Notes: generated by a model not told the origin, from the letters alone. A DNA stretch of 64,000 nucleotides from Panagrolaimus kolymaensis (GCA_028622995.1 JAJQJQ010000008.1:2480001-2544000); one strand, 5' to 3'; numbered from the stretch's first letter, positions 9,209-19,413 are shown. Translations and numbers: made by a program.

Positions 9209-11331
9209 ATGGTTTTTCACGTTGGAATTAGGGTTGACCTCCCCCCCCCCGCGGGGACGGGGACTCCCCGTTTCCCCGTCCCCGTTCCCCGTCCCCTTCC
9301 CCGTCCCCGAAAAAAATTCTCCCCGTTTTTCTCCCCGCCTCCCCGTCCCCGAAGGATTTTCTCCCCGAAAAAAAAATTGCAATGAAAAGCATACAAGAAA
9401 AAAAAATTTTTCTTAATAATTAACGAGAAAAAAATTTTTTTACTCCCCGTCTCCCCGTCCCCGAACAAAATCCTCCCCGTTTTTCTCCCCGTCTCCCCGT
9501 CCCCGAAAAATTTTCTCCTCGAACGACTCCCCGTTCCCCGGTTTTTTTGAAAAACGGGGGGGAGGGCAACCCTAGTTGGAATTGACCCAATTCTAGGTAA
9601 AGCTGCTGCCTTTGATGAAGCCACGAAGCAAACCATAAATTTTGAAATTGAACGAAGTTTTTTTTTTTTTTGCAAATTTTTAGATTGTTTTTATTTTACT
9701 ATAATTTTAATTTTTTCAGTTTCACATTTTCCATCGGAAATCAATAAAGTGGATATCATCTTCAAACAAATAAATTCTAAACTTAAAGGGAAATTAGGTT
9801 TTTCTTCTATTTATTTATATAACGCATTTGACAATGATTTTCGCGTTAAAATTCTTGAAGTTGCAAAGCAAAATGGATATACAAAAATACAGATAATTGG
9901 TTTTCTTACACAATTATATTTTACTTCTATGACCCTATCAAACTTTAAACCACAAATAAGCGATGTTATTTGGTTATTTTTGCAAGATACGTGTTATATA
10001 TGGCAAAAACTTGAAACCAAAGCCAAAATAATCAAAATTATGTGGAATTATCCTTCGTGGAATGATGCTATGAAAAAAATAAAAGATGCTTCAGAGATTG
10101 ATAAAGATCCAAGCATTATATTTTTCGACAAACTTTTTAAACAAAAACGGATTAGAAGTCCTTTTAAAAATTGCAAACATTTTTTTCTTGAAAAATTCCA
10201 AACAGCTGAAGCAATTTTATTGAAAGCTCATATATTGGCTGAGGATTCAGAAGTCATGGATTTAGATGTGGAATCATGGCTGTATTATGACGTTCGTGTT
10301 AAAGTTAATGGAGAGGTGGCTCTCTTATTACCAAGAGATCGATCATTGCCACTTGAGGAAACAATTTGCGTGACCCTAAAATTTAACGAAAAATTCTTTA
10401 AGGTAATAAATTTTTTTTTCTCGCTTTAATATATATTTTAAGGTTATTGCTGAAATTTGTGAGGCACATATTCCTTCAAATTTCCGTAAAATATTATCTG
10501 GCAATATAACAATAAACCCAGAAATGTCAAAATATAAAGAAATTTTATTTAAATTTAAAATAGATGAAAATGATATTTCTTCCGTTGAAATTTTAAAAAC
10601 TGAAATGGCTCGACGATTTTTCAAAAAATTATATGCAAAAGCGTTTGGAGTAATATTAAGCAATTTTTATAACTCTATCATGCCTCAAATTTCAGGATGA
10701 AATTGTTGCAAATGATAAGATTTTTGGTGAAAATTCTGAAGATTTCTTATCCCCCAAACTTTTTTTTAAAAAAGATGAGTGTTTTCTTACTTATCCTTCG
10801 GAAGAATTTACACTTGGTAAAGAGTTTTTTTTAAACCTTTAATATTAATTTTTTAATTGATTTTTAGCAATTTTTTCTGAGCCATTGTTCATAAGTTTTT
10901 CGGAGGAAAAACCAATTGTGGGAGAAGATGCAAAGAAAATAATGGGTGAAAAGCCATCCTTTGTTATTTACGGTATAGAAAAAGTATTTTAGTAACAAAA
11001 AAATCCATTTTATACTTTTTCAGATCTCCTTAAGCTTTGCTCCATCACCAGTCCAAATGAGGCTGACCCTGTCTGGCCATTTGAAGTAAAAATGGGCGAC
11101 GATAATAAACTTCTCGTCGAATTTGACACAAAAAATGGGAGAAGAAAATCCTCCCCTGCATTTATAATGGCATTAATTATCAGAGATCTTATGGGCAATT
11201 ATAAAGTGAACAGTGGAGTAAAATTAAATGAATTGCAAGCCATTTTTTGTGATGTTGAAAAAAATGAAAATTTAATTGCAACTTTGAACGAAGCAGCAAG
11301 CCTCGTTAAATTTAAATTTACTTTTAGTTAA
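9209..11331 (+). pseudogene. Short Hsp70-derived protein lacking ATP-binding motifs, hit by a MITE at codon 7
   Basis: Six exons: 9209-9656, 9720-10402, 10443-10649, 10696-10816, 10868-10972 and 11024-11331. All phases close and give about 505 aa once the 354-bp insertion is left out. The start MVFHVGI is shared with the loci at 22875 and 61984 (MVVHVGI at 54564). Residues 1-260 match the degenerate N-terminal half of the 755-aa relative at 54.6 kb. The last 200 residues follow Hsp70 lobe order (PLFISFSEEKPIVGED, then YDLLKL, WPFEV, and the segment before the position of IHLLPEP) but stop there. The phosphate-1 loop, the catalytic Glu and the phosphate-2 loop are absent, so ATPase activity is not expected. 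The exon 1 donor (A|GTTTTT) is weak. The insertion brings stops, so this allele is probably null. Confidence 0.75.
9229..9574. mobile_element. GC-rich hAT-like MITE inside exon 1 of an Hsp70-derived gene
   Basis: Ends TAGGGTTG and CAACCCTA. GTTGGAAT is duplicated exactly at 9221-9228 and 9575-9582 (8 bp). The interior consists of CCCCGT/CCCCGA tracts. Excising the element with one target copy restores MVFHVGIDPILGK, matching MSFHVGIDPEYG at 61984. It belongs to the same family as 1247-1712. Confidence 0.9.
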
Positions 11332-11583
11332 AATATTGTTTTTCTTTAATATTTTCATCTAAAAATATTTAGTTTTTTTCAAAAAAATTAACAATCACAA
11401 GAAAATAAAACAACTTTATATATATTTTTTGTCAAAATTTTAATAAATTTCAAAAGGAATCTTATATTTTAATACTATGTTAATTGTGGGAGTAAGTTTT
11501 ATGTTCTGTAATATTTTACAAAAAATAATAATAAGCACAGCATATTAAATTACAAAAAAAGTATTTTTTGGCTATTTAAATAT

Positions 11584-12125
11584 TTATTCCCAGTCTTCTT
11601 TCTTTTGAAGTTGACTTCCATCATATTCGCCAAGATAAATTCCTTGACCACGAAGGTACCAACTTGGACTATCTTCCATTGTGGAAGTATAAACGTCGAA
11701 AGACTTCTTTTTTCTAAAAGCGTTTTTGAGTTTAAACCTATTTTAAATGTTTAAGGTGTACCCATCAGAAGTTGTGATATCACACCAAAATTGAGTGGTT
11801 TGTACGACATTTGGATTGAAAGACCAAGCCATAGATTCTCCATCTTTAAGTTTAGTTTCATCAATTGTGTCATCTCCCGAAGCACAATTTGCTGTGACTT
11901 CAACATCACGACCCATAGTGTTGACAACTCGAACATAGGTTTCACCCGCATGTTCTTTAAGGCCGCTAGCTATAGCTTCAACCAACAAATCAACGGCCGG
12001 TCCAATTGCCGCACCACTAAAATATTACATATTTTAAATTCAAAAAAAGCATTATTTCCGATATCTAACCTTGCATTTATAGCAGAAATGGTAGCAATAA
12101 AAACAAAAACAACAGTAAATTTCAT
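11584..12125 (-). CDS. Secreted S1-like (plant self-incompatibility S1 fold) protein
   Basis: Three exons, 12125-12070, 12016-11762 and 11713-11584, closing in phase to 146 aa. The signal peptide is MKFTVVFVFIATISAINA. The mature part reads YVRVVNTMGRDVEVTANC, then a short acidic run, L-K-D-G-E-S-M-A-W-S-F-N-P-N, TTQFWCD, FDVYTS and GIYLGEYDG. This is the order and spacing of the plant S1/SPH family (Pfam Self-incomp_S1): basic N-strand, C-x-S-x-D-D, G-x-x-x-x-W-S-F-x-P-N, T-T-x-F-x-C and a late FDVY. Only two Cys are in the mature region, in the positions of the family's conserved disulfide. The function in an animal is unknown. It is divergent from the KP4-like gene 463 bp away. The family call is from memory of the motif; a profile search would settle it. 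Confidence 0.8.
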
Positions 12126-12588
12126 GATTCAGAATATACTCTTCAAAACCGATGATAATACTAAGATTTTCTTGGCTACTTATATACTCGATAAAGTTGT
12201 TATTGAAAATATGTAAATTCACAATAAAACAGATTTTTGAAGCCTTCATTGTTGTTTTTTGTCTGACTATAATCCATATTTACATGCAATTAATAAAAGT
12301 GCATTTTTTCTGGTTTAGAGTTTTTTGATCATTTCATTTTATGTATTCTACAACAAACAATATGTTTTGATCATTTTTATAACCTTTTATTGAACAAACA
12401 ACAAATGGTTTTGGTTGTAAAAAAAAAATTGTTTTTTTGTTTTTTTGTAGCATCCAAAAACAAGATTATGTTAATTTTTGATTTGCATAAAATTTTTCGG
12501 GTATATAAGGACCTTGCAGCAGAAATGAAAAGTATATTATCTTTTTGTGAGATCTTCCATTTTTATAAGTTTAAAAAAGTTCATAAAT
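12126..12588. other. Divergent intergenic region between S1-like and KP4-like genes
   Basis: 463 bp shared by two secreted-protein genes on opposite strands. TATATAC sits near 12180 on the S1-like side (about 60 bp before that ATG) and GGGTATATAAGG near 12500 on the KP4-like side (about 85 bp before that ATG). Both are good TATA candidates. I see no coding sequence. Confidence 0.55.
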
Positions 12589-13039
12589 ATGTTTAAAGTT
12601 TTAATTCTTTGTTCTATCGTAATGGCAACTGTCGTCGGTCTTGGCATTAATTGTCGAGGATCTTTTTATTGTCATGATGGTTCTGATATCCAGAAAATTA
12701 AAAGTTACATGGATGGAATTATTGATAATAACCGAGACTATAATTCTGGTGATAATATTGTTTGCTACACAGCAGGGGTAACTAATGGTCTCAAGTGACA
12801 TCGATTTTTAATTTACTTTTCAGGAAGATGTTGCTTCCGGATATTGCCTATTTTTGCAAGACACCAAAGGCCCAGTTAAAGGTGGCAAAGTTTTTGACCT
12901 TCTTAATCATTTAATTGATCATGGATGTAAGGGATGTGGAAGTGTTCCAATTGATTTTCCTGAAAGCAATGACCCAGGAAATGGTATCTTGACCGTTAAC
13001 TATGTTGGAGGTACTAATGGTTGCGAAGGACTTTGTTAA
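12589..13039 (+). CDS. Secreted KP4-like (killer-toxin-fold) protein
   Basis: Two exons, 12589-12777 and 12824-13039 (GTAACT donor, TTTTCAG acceptor, phase 0), 134 aa. Residues 1-18 are a signal peptide (MFKVLILCSIVMATVVG). The mature protein starts LGINCRGSFYC and continues with a D-x-N-R-D-Y-N-S-G-D-N-I-V-C segment, a G-Y-C-L-F-L-Q strand, H-G-C-K-G-C-G-S-V-P-I and L-T-V-N-Y-V-G to the final Cys. The Cys positions, the LGINCRG start and the HGCKGCGSVP block are those of the KP4 killer-toxin family (Pfam Kp4), known from a smut-fungus virus, fungi and some plants. No break is visible. Whether the nematode protein is toxic is unknown; antifungal defence is a guess from the family. Fungal ancestry by transfer is an inference. 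Confidence 0.8.
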
Positions 13040-13367
13040 AAATAAATAACTATGTCTTAAATTTTGTAAAGTAAATATCTGTAATTTTGACAAATAAATA
13101 ATTTCATGCATACATATTCCCGCTTTTAAGCGTTTAGTCAGCTTTTTATTTGTTGCGAAATTGATAAACGCAACACCTTTAGCTAGTAAAAAATAAACTT
13201 GACCTTCAACGATAAAGTATTGACTAAATAATAACTCTAGGGCATACAAAATAACTATAAAGTCATTGAATAGTCAAAAACAATTAAGTCGCCAAATAAT
13301 TACTAATCAGTCAAAAGATTTTATTATATTTTTAATTTTTTTAATAGGCAAAAAAATTGCTGAAAAT
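13040..13367. other. Intergenic with one small hairpin
   Basis: No gene seen. TGTTGCG near 13151 and CGCAACA near 13169 could pair as a short hairpin; its meaning is unknown. The original ATG of the next F-box-like gene was at 13368. Confidence 0.4.
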
Positions 13368-13385
13368 ATGGGAAGTCTTCACAAT

Positions 13386-13624
13386 CACACGTGGGCACGG
13401 GGTGCGATTGGGTGCGATTATCGCACCCTGCTTCGTGCTCCGTGCCACTATTTTAGGAGCTTCGTGCCTCAAAATTTTGAAAATCTAATAGAAAAAAAAT
13501 TTCGATGTGGTAAGAATGAAATTTTCCCAAAAAAAATTTCTTAAAAATTAACACGGTGGAGCCTTTTGTATGTCTTGCTTCGTGCCCGAAAAATTTTTTT
13601 GTCGCACCCACCTGCCCACGTGTG
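13386..13624. mobile_element. Short GC-rich MITE with 8-bp target duplication
   Basis: Ends CACACGTGGGCA and TGCCCACGTGTG. TTCACAAT is duplicated exactly at 13378-13385 and 13625-13632. The interior repeats GGTGCGA/TCGCACC and CGTGC motifs. An 8-bp duplication suggests hAT. It sits after the sixth codon of an F-box-like gene whose uninterrupted start would be MGSLHNFIHPNP. Confidence 0.88.
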
Positions 13625-14445
13625 TTCACAATTTTATTCATCCGAATCCTTCTACGTTTGAATCTCCAGATCGTCAATATTTTTCACTTCCCTTTGGTAT
13701 TATTTCTTATATTACTCAAAATCCTCTCTCATCTGAAGGACTTCTGAAACTTCAAAAAACATGCAAATATTTTTTTGCAAAAAATCAAATCGTCATTGTT
13801 GATAAATCAGTTTTGTCAGAAAACAAAAAAATATTTTGTTATTTTAATGATGCAAATGGAGAAGATTTTTGTTTCAATGACTTTAAGAAGAATTTCAAAT
13901 TTTGGTTTATAAAATGTTTTTCCACGGTTGGAAAAAATCCACTAATAATTCCAATTAATTTTTATCGCTTCACTTTACGATCTTTGAATCTATCAAATCA
14001 AAATTTAACCTTAGCTGAAATGAATTTTCTTTTGGATGGCGGAAAAATAACTTGGCTTTATCTTGGAAATGTGAATATTAAAGATGAAAATGGAGCCCAA
14101 GTTTCTTTTGACAAAATTCTTAACAAAGTGGCAAACCTTAAAACTCTTTTATATTGCAACAAAATTGAAATATTTACAATTGAAACTTTGGAAAATATTA
14201 AACTTTTAGCTGCTAAATCAAAATGGCATCGGGTCAATATTGATTTATACAAATGGTCGCCTGGATTATGTATTTCCCTCTTGCTCAATTTTGTTCGAAC
14301 CCATAACGCCGAAGGTTGTGCTTATAAATTTTATTTTGCGACGGATAATGCAGAAAGATATCGTTTCCCTTTAGCAACTGCTATAAAAAATTTGCTTGAA
14401 AATTGGAATAACTGCGAATGTAAGCCTTTTATTCGCCTTCATTAA
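13570..14445 (+). CDS. F-box-like family protein with transposon-derived N-terminus
   Basis: A single exon. The present ORF starts at ATG 13570, inside the MITE at 13386-13624. It reads about 18 element-derived residues (MSCFVPEKFFCR...) and then runs in frame into HNFIHPNPSTFE, FSLPFGIISYITQNPLSSEG, LLKLQKTCKYFFAKN, LLDGGK, SFDKILNKVANL, FTIETLENIK and PFIRLH. The ancestral start was ATG 13368 (MGSLHNFIHPNP), separated by the 239-bp insertion plus an 8-bp duplication, which shifts that frame. All family motifs are intact, so the gene may still work if transcribed from or through the element. Product about 291 aa. The function is inferred as for the copy at 4859-5767. Confidence 0.75.
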   Translation: MSCFVPEKFFCRTHLPTCVHNFIHPNPSTFESPDRQYFSLPFGIISYITQNPLSSEGLLKLQKTCKYFFAKNQIVIVDKSVLSENKKIFCYFNDANGEDFCFNDFKKNFKFWFIKCFSTVGKNPLIIPINFYRFTLRSLNLSNQNLTLAEMNFLLDGGKITWLYLGNVNIKDENGAQVSFDKILNKVANLKTLLYCNKIEIFTIETLENIKLLAAKSKWHRVNIDLYKWSPGLCISLLLNFVRTHNAEGCAYKFYFATDNAERYRFPLATAIKNLLENWNNCECKPFIRLH

Positions 14446-14930
14446 ATTTGCCCACATTTGTTTCTTTCTATTGACCACTTTATTTTCAAATTCTTTTTTT
14501 GTTTGTTAAAATTTTGGTATGAATCTTATAAAAATAAAAAAAAGTGGAAAAATATGTGACTAAAAATCTGTAAACATAAATTATTTTTCTACATCCTCAT
14601 TGGCAATGTTGACCAATTTGAGTGGGATTGAGTGTGCTTTGCCACTTTCTCCAACTAACTTCACATAGATATATAAAAACCACCTTTATTTCTTATTTTT
14701 TTAATTAACAATAATTATATGTTGGCAAAAAATAAATAGAATTAGTTAAAGCATAAAACTATTTTCTAATGAGAAAAGTTTTTTTTATTAAAGTTGTACT
14801 AATTATATTTTATATTTTGAAATAATAATAGGTTTGTGCATGAAAGGACAAGTACAATTATTTATCTCAAAAAAAAGCTTCATACCCTACAACACTATTA
14901 TTATTTATTTATTTTTATGGGCATAAAAAC
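14446..14930. other. Intergenic, no gene recognised
   Basis: AT-rich spacer upstream of the receptor gene. I see no supported element. Confidence 0.5.
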
Positions 14931-16207
14931 ATGTTGGATTTCGCTGATAAATTTGTGATTACATCTTTTGTTATTATAAGATTGTTATCGTTTGTATGGG
15001 TTGGGGTTATTTTATTTGTGTTGAGTCGAAGGCATTGTATTGCTGCTCCTATTCGGTAAGTTGTTGGTCAGGAAAAAAAATTATGGTAGCTTTTAAAAAA
15101 TGGGAATGGTGAGATTACTAAAAAACAGTATTCTTGATTTTCTCCCAGCTCTCTTTGTATGGCATCGTTTTAAGACAATTTTTTCTTTTCAGAATCATCC
15201 ACATTATCGCATATCCTTTCATAATTCCTGCTACAGTAACTACTTGGGGTTCTGCTATATACTTTCTCATATCTGATAATGTTACCGTGAATATTGCTTG
15301 GATTGCATTAATTTTTAGAATTTTGCAAAATTTGAGTGGTTATGTTATTCGATTTTCTTGTTGTTTCCTATTGATTGAAAGACTCATTGCCACTACTTAT
15401 TGGGATACATATGAAAAAAGTACTAAAATGAAAACAGTTAGTAAAACACTGGGATGTTTGATGGTAGCTGCCGCTCTAGCTTATACTTCTATTTATGTCT
15501 TCATAGGATTGCCAGATGCTTTTATTCAGAGTTTTATGGCTACTACACAAGGGTCATGCTTTTTGGTAAGTACAGACATAGCCTTCTCAATTAGGGTTGC
15601 GCAAAAATGGAAATAAAAAGTTCCTATTATCATAGTCTGCCCACACATTTTCTATTTCTGTATTTGAGTTTCGTCAATTTCTAACAATTATGTATTTATT
15701 TCAGCTTGCTTGGTTTTTAATATGGAAAAATAATCGACTTCGAGAAAGCACGAAAAATATTCCATTTTTAACTCAGCGATATCAACTTGTGGAAAATATT
15801 CGAATTTTATCCTTCCTCAAACCTTTTATTTTTATTACCACTGTCGTGACGTTCTCTCAACCAATTTTGGCTGCTGTTATTCCTTTATTTACACCCAAAA
15901 ATCATATTCGTAGTCATATTTTTTATTTGGTAAGTATATTTCCAGAAAATTTTGTATTCATTCAAATTGTTTTTTTTAGACATACGATTTGTACTTTTAT
16001 GCGTGCGCATATTTTTTTTTCAAAGAATACAAACGTCGGAGAAGCATTGAAAAAATCAATGGAAAAGTGTGTTGTTGGACAGATTCTTCCGCGCCCGTCT
16101 ACAACAAGATGACGACTACCGTAACCACCGCTCTTGGAAAATCGATTCCAATGAAGCAAACCCTCGATGTTCACTTTAACCAATTAAATGATGCATGGAA
16201 AGTGTAG
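14931..16207 (+). CDS. Sre-like (Sra-superfamily) seven-transmembrane chemoreceptor
   Basis: Four exons, 14931-15055, 15193-15565, 15705-15929 and 15980-16207, all with GTAAG donors and matching phases, 316 aa. Hydrophobic segments: VIIRLLSFVWVGVILFVL, FIIPATVTTWGSAIYFLI, IAWIALIFRILQNLSGYVI, LGCLMVAAALAYTSIYVFIG, AWFLIWKN and FIFITTVVTFSQPILAAVIP. After TM3 comes C-C-F-L-L-I-E-R-L-I-A-T-T-Y-W-D-T-Y-E-K. The E-R-x-x-A-T-...-Y-E pattern is typical of the nematode Sra superfamily, Sre in particular. These are sensory-neuron G-protein-coupled receptors. The C-tail is short and basic. The frame is intact. The exact subfamily is uncertain. Confidence 0.85.
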
Positions 16208-16304
16208 CCTCTTAGTTGTCTGTATATATCTCAATTAAAAAAATATAAATGTTGCTTTTCACGCTTTTAATTAAAAATACTAATTTTGTCAACTTAAACA
16301 AAAT

Positions 16305-16620
16305 TAACATTAAATGAAATTAATTTTGGATGGCGGAAAAATTACTTGGTTGAATTTTGGAATGTGAATATCAAAAACAGCTATGGCGCCTTAGTTTCAA
16401 TAGACAAAATTCTTGCTAAAGTCCAAATTGTTGAACGTTTGGATGAATATTGCGCGGAAGAAATTTTTACTAATGATACCCTTGAAAATATAAAACCAAT
16501 AACATCGAATTCGAAATGGAATGACGTCAAAATATTAATTACCAAAGTTTTATTGTAATTTTAAGAAATTTTATTCGAATGAATGCCTCTGAATTATTTT
16601 CGTTTAAGAACGAATGGTAA
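16305..16620 (+). pseudogene. F-box-like family gene fragment
   Basis: This holds only the C-terminal half of the family: L-T-L-N-E-I-N-F, a frame break within the L-D-G-G-K-I-T-W-L motif, then NVNIKNSYGALVSIDKILAK, FTNDTLENIK and SNSKWNDVKI before stops. There is no N-terminal F-box-like part nearby. It is closest in order to the copy at 13570-14445, 2 kb upstream, so it is probably a truncated duplicate. Confidence 0.75.
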
Positions 16621-16876
16621 CGATGAATAATATGAAATAATTGGTCAAACAGCGGAAGATAAAAATTAATAATAACTATGTAGCTAAATATTTAAAAAAT
16701 GAAATTAATTTTTATTAATTCTATTGTATTTTTCTTTTTCTTTTTTATTTTAACAATAATTATTTTTATTAATTTTTTAAAATTACTTTTTCTTTATTTT
16801 TTCTTTATTCGATAAAAAAAGTCTCACCGTGTATCAAAATTTAATAAAAGGAAAAGTTTATATTTTATTTCAAAGC

Positions 16877-17150
16877 TTATTTGTCATAGCAATAACACTT
16901 TTCGACATTAGTATTACATTTTGCTATCATTCCTTTTTCACAGAAGCACTTGTCATGACAAATAGAACTTGAGCTGCCGGGTGAACAAGAGGGATCGGGT
17001 GAACACATGACTAGAAAAAGATTGAAATAATTTATAACTGACATCCAAGCAAAAATGTGAATTACTTATTTGGGAAAGCGTTGGAGAAATGACTGCTAAT
17101 AATAAAGCAAAAATTAATACTTTGGCAACAATGGCGGAAGTAGAGGACAT
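16877..17150 (-). CDS. Small secreted eight-cysteine peptide
   Basis: Two exons, 17150-17066 and 17010-16877 (phase 1), 72 aa. The start at 17150 (MSSTSAIVAKVLIFALLLAV) gives a signal peptide ending near ISPTLSQ. The mature part of about 44 residues has eight Cys in the order C-x5-C-x7-C-x3-C-x-C-x7-C-x7-C-x-C. The C-x3-C and C-x-C spacings recall defensin-like CS-alpha-beta peptides, but I cannot assign a family. It is unrelated in spacing to the ten-cysteine peptides at 21-54 kb. Probably extracellular; the role is unknown. Confidence 0.75.
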
Positions 17151-18307
17151 CGTTTTTGACAAAGAAATAAAAAAAAGAACTAAAATTGAGGTTATAAGAA
17201 TTTTTTCTTTGAACTTTTTATATATATTTTTTTTTGATATGTATTCTTAAAAACAACAAAAACAAAAAAAGAAACACACCCTTTTTGATTTGAAAATGAA
17301 CCATGTGTGTGGTGGCTTTTTTTAAGTTTCATTCTTTTTCAAAAACAGGTTTTCAAACGATAAAAAAATTAAATAAATAACAGACCCACCACACCCATGA
17401 AATTGCAGGTGTTTGACTGACAACTCTTGATGATATAATTTAATGAAAATTTAAAAAAGTTAAGTTTATTAAAGATAAGTAATAATAAAATTTAGCAGTA
17501 TTTATTATTATTTAAAAGAGAACGAAAAAGGAAAAAGTTTTGGAATGGAAGCAAAAGATTTGAATTTTTTTTGAATTTGAAAGAAACGTTTCTAGCGAGA
17601 AACGTCAAAGTACCCTAAAAATACATTTTTTTATTAAAAAAACTCCAAAAATCAAATTGTTTTCATTGTCATTTTTCATATCCAAATAATTTTTACAATA
17701 GTTTTAAAATTCCAAAAAAATCTGACGCTTCAAACGACGTTAAATAATTCAATAACAAAAGAAAAGAAGAAGAAAAAAATAATTAATGGACGATAAATTA
17801 TGTTTGTTTGCAAAACAAACAAAAAAATGAAGATGCTATTGCTTGCTTTTCTTCTCACACAGACGCAAAAAAAGACAATGGTATCCAACAAAAATGACAG
17901 TTAATCTGATCGTTGCTTTATTTTTTTGCGTCCAAAACAAAAAAAAAATTAAATTAAACGTCAAAAAATTGTTCAAGAAATAACTTTTTTAGGATCTTCG
18001 TTTTAAATTAAACTATAAATATGGAGATGGATGTTTCACTTTTATTTTATTTTCGTTACGATCATCAAAAGCCATAAAATTGAACTTATTTATCCAACTT
18101 TTATTTTCAGCGTCAAACTTACATATTTTAAATTGATCTATTATTTTCTAAAAATTTTACGTTAAAAAACACCTTTCTAAGACATTCTTTAATAATGCTT
18201 TCCTCATTTTTTTTGTCCCCGCTAATTCCTCTTAATTAATCGAAAAACAAAATTGTATTTCATTTTCGTTCAATCATTTTTTTTAATTTTCACAAATTTT
18301 TAGGAAC
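17151..18307. other. Intergenic, no gene recognised
   Basis: About 1.1 kb of AT-rich sequence. GATATGTATTC and TATATATA-like tracts near 17220 could serve the peptide gene promoter. GAAACGTTTCTAGCGAGAAACG near 17583 is a short imperfect repeat. I see no coding sequence. Confidence 0.45.
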
Positions 18308-18660
18308 ATGAATTTTCTATTTGTCATTAGTTGTTTTGCTGCCATCATTTGTATAATTACTGGATGGGAGCATCATCGAGGACCTATTACAAGAGAAGGT
18401 TGGATTTTATTAAATATATTTTTTAATTAATTAAAAAATGTCTATTTTTAGAAGGCTCAAATTATGGTGATTATGATGCATGGTATCAAATGCCTCCTCA
18501 ACCCGCTGTAGCAGAAGCATATCCACCATCTGCGTATGATCGAACTGTGGCTGAATCAGTCGCAGCTAGAGCTCTTCCATATGCAGGCGGCTATCCACGA
18601 CCATATTCACGCAGGCCTGATTATTATCCTAAAAATTCTAAGAATATTTTTTATTCATAA
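18308..18660 (+). CDS. Small secreted Tyr/Pro-rich protein
   Basis: Two exons, 18308-18398 and 18452-18660 (phase 1), 99 aa. The signal peptide is MNFLFVISCFAAIICIITG. The rest is hydrophilic and rich in Tyr, Pro, Arg and Ala (YDAWYQMPPQPAVAEAYPP, GGYPRPYSRRPDYYPKNSKN). There are no cysteines in the mature part. The acceptor-like string TTTTTAG ends six bases before the ATG, which fits a spliced-leader addition site. I do not recognise the family. Candidates are a structural (cuticle/mucus) protein or a peptide precursor; the single RR pair is weak support for processing. Confidence 0.7.
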
Positions 18661-19413
18661 TTACTTTATAATTAAAAAAGGCGAATATATGTAAATATTG
18701 AAAAAATAATTATAAAAAGATTTGATCGATTTGTTAAGTGCTGAGTATTAAATCCATTTGTCATTAATCACTATTAAAATAATAAAATCTTGCTTTTTTC
18801 GAAAACAAAAAAAACAACAAATAAATGACCTTTTAGCAATATTGTTATTTATTGTAAAAAAAAGAAGAAGCCATTCTTGTATATTTGCATGGAGTCAGAA
18901 ACACCCTAACAGACAATGAAAATTGTAGCAAGGGAAAATTAGGTGTAAAAAAGTTTTATAAAGAATTTTTATAGAAAAACATTTTATTAAAAACGAAAAG
19001 AATCCATGTCATTATTATAAAAAAACAAAAGCACTTTCGTACAAAAATATACAAAAAAATAAATAATTGGGTGTAATTAATTATTAATCATTGCATAAAT
19101 TAGGATTTCCATCAAGCAATGCATCATTTTTCACAATTTCAAAAATTATTGACATTGATTTTCAACAAATTATCTTTAAAGACGATACATGCCACCTTTT
19201 ATGCCGCGTTGCAGCCATCTGTCGTCGTCAATACAAGGAAGGTTAAGAAAAAATTTAAAAAGGCCAAATAAAGAAAATGATTGTCGTCTCTTAAAGCAAT
19301 TTAAAAAAGATATTTTATTATTTTTTGGCATAATGCGACTCAAATATCTCTTTTTTCTCCAAATTAAGTCGGATTACATTTTTTCTTTATTTAATAATTT
19401 TTTCCGCCAAAAC
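18661..19413. other. Intergenic, no gene recognised
   Basis: AT-rich spacer. AATAAA signals near 18780 and 18822 fit the 3' end of the upstream gene. I see no other supported feature. Confidence 0.45.

Noticed and set aside
14058..14288. Antisense ORF within the F-box-like gene
   Set aside because: A shadow of the real coding frame on the plus strand. No motif of its own.
17583..17605. GAAACGTTTCTAGCGAGAAACG as a heat-shock element
   Set aside because: It has inverted GAAAC units, but it lies 0.7 kb from the nearest start and not near an Hsp70-like gene. Chance in AT-rich DNA is as likely.
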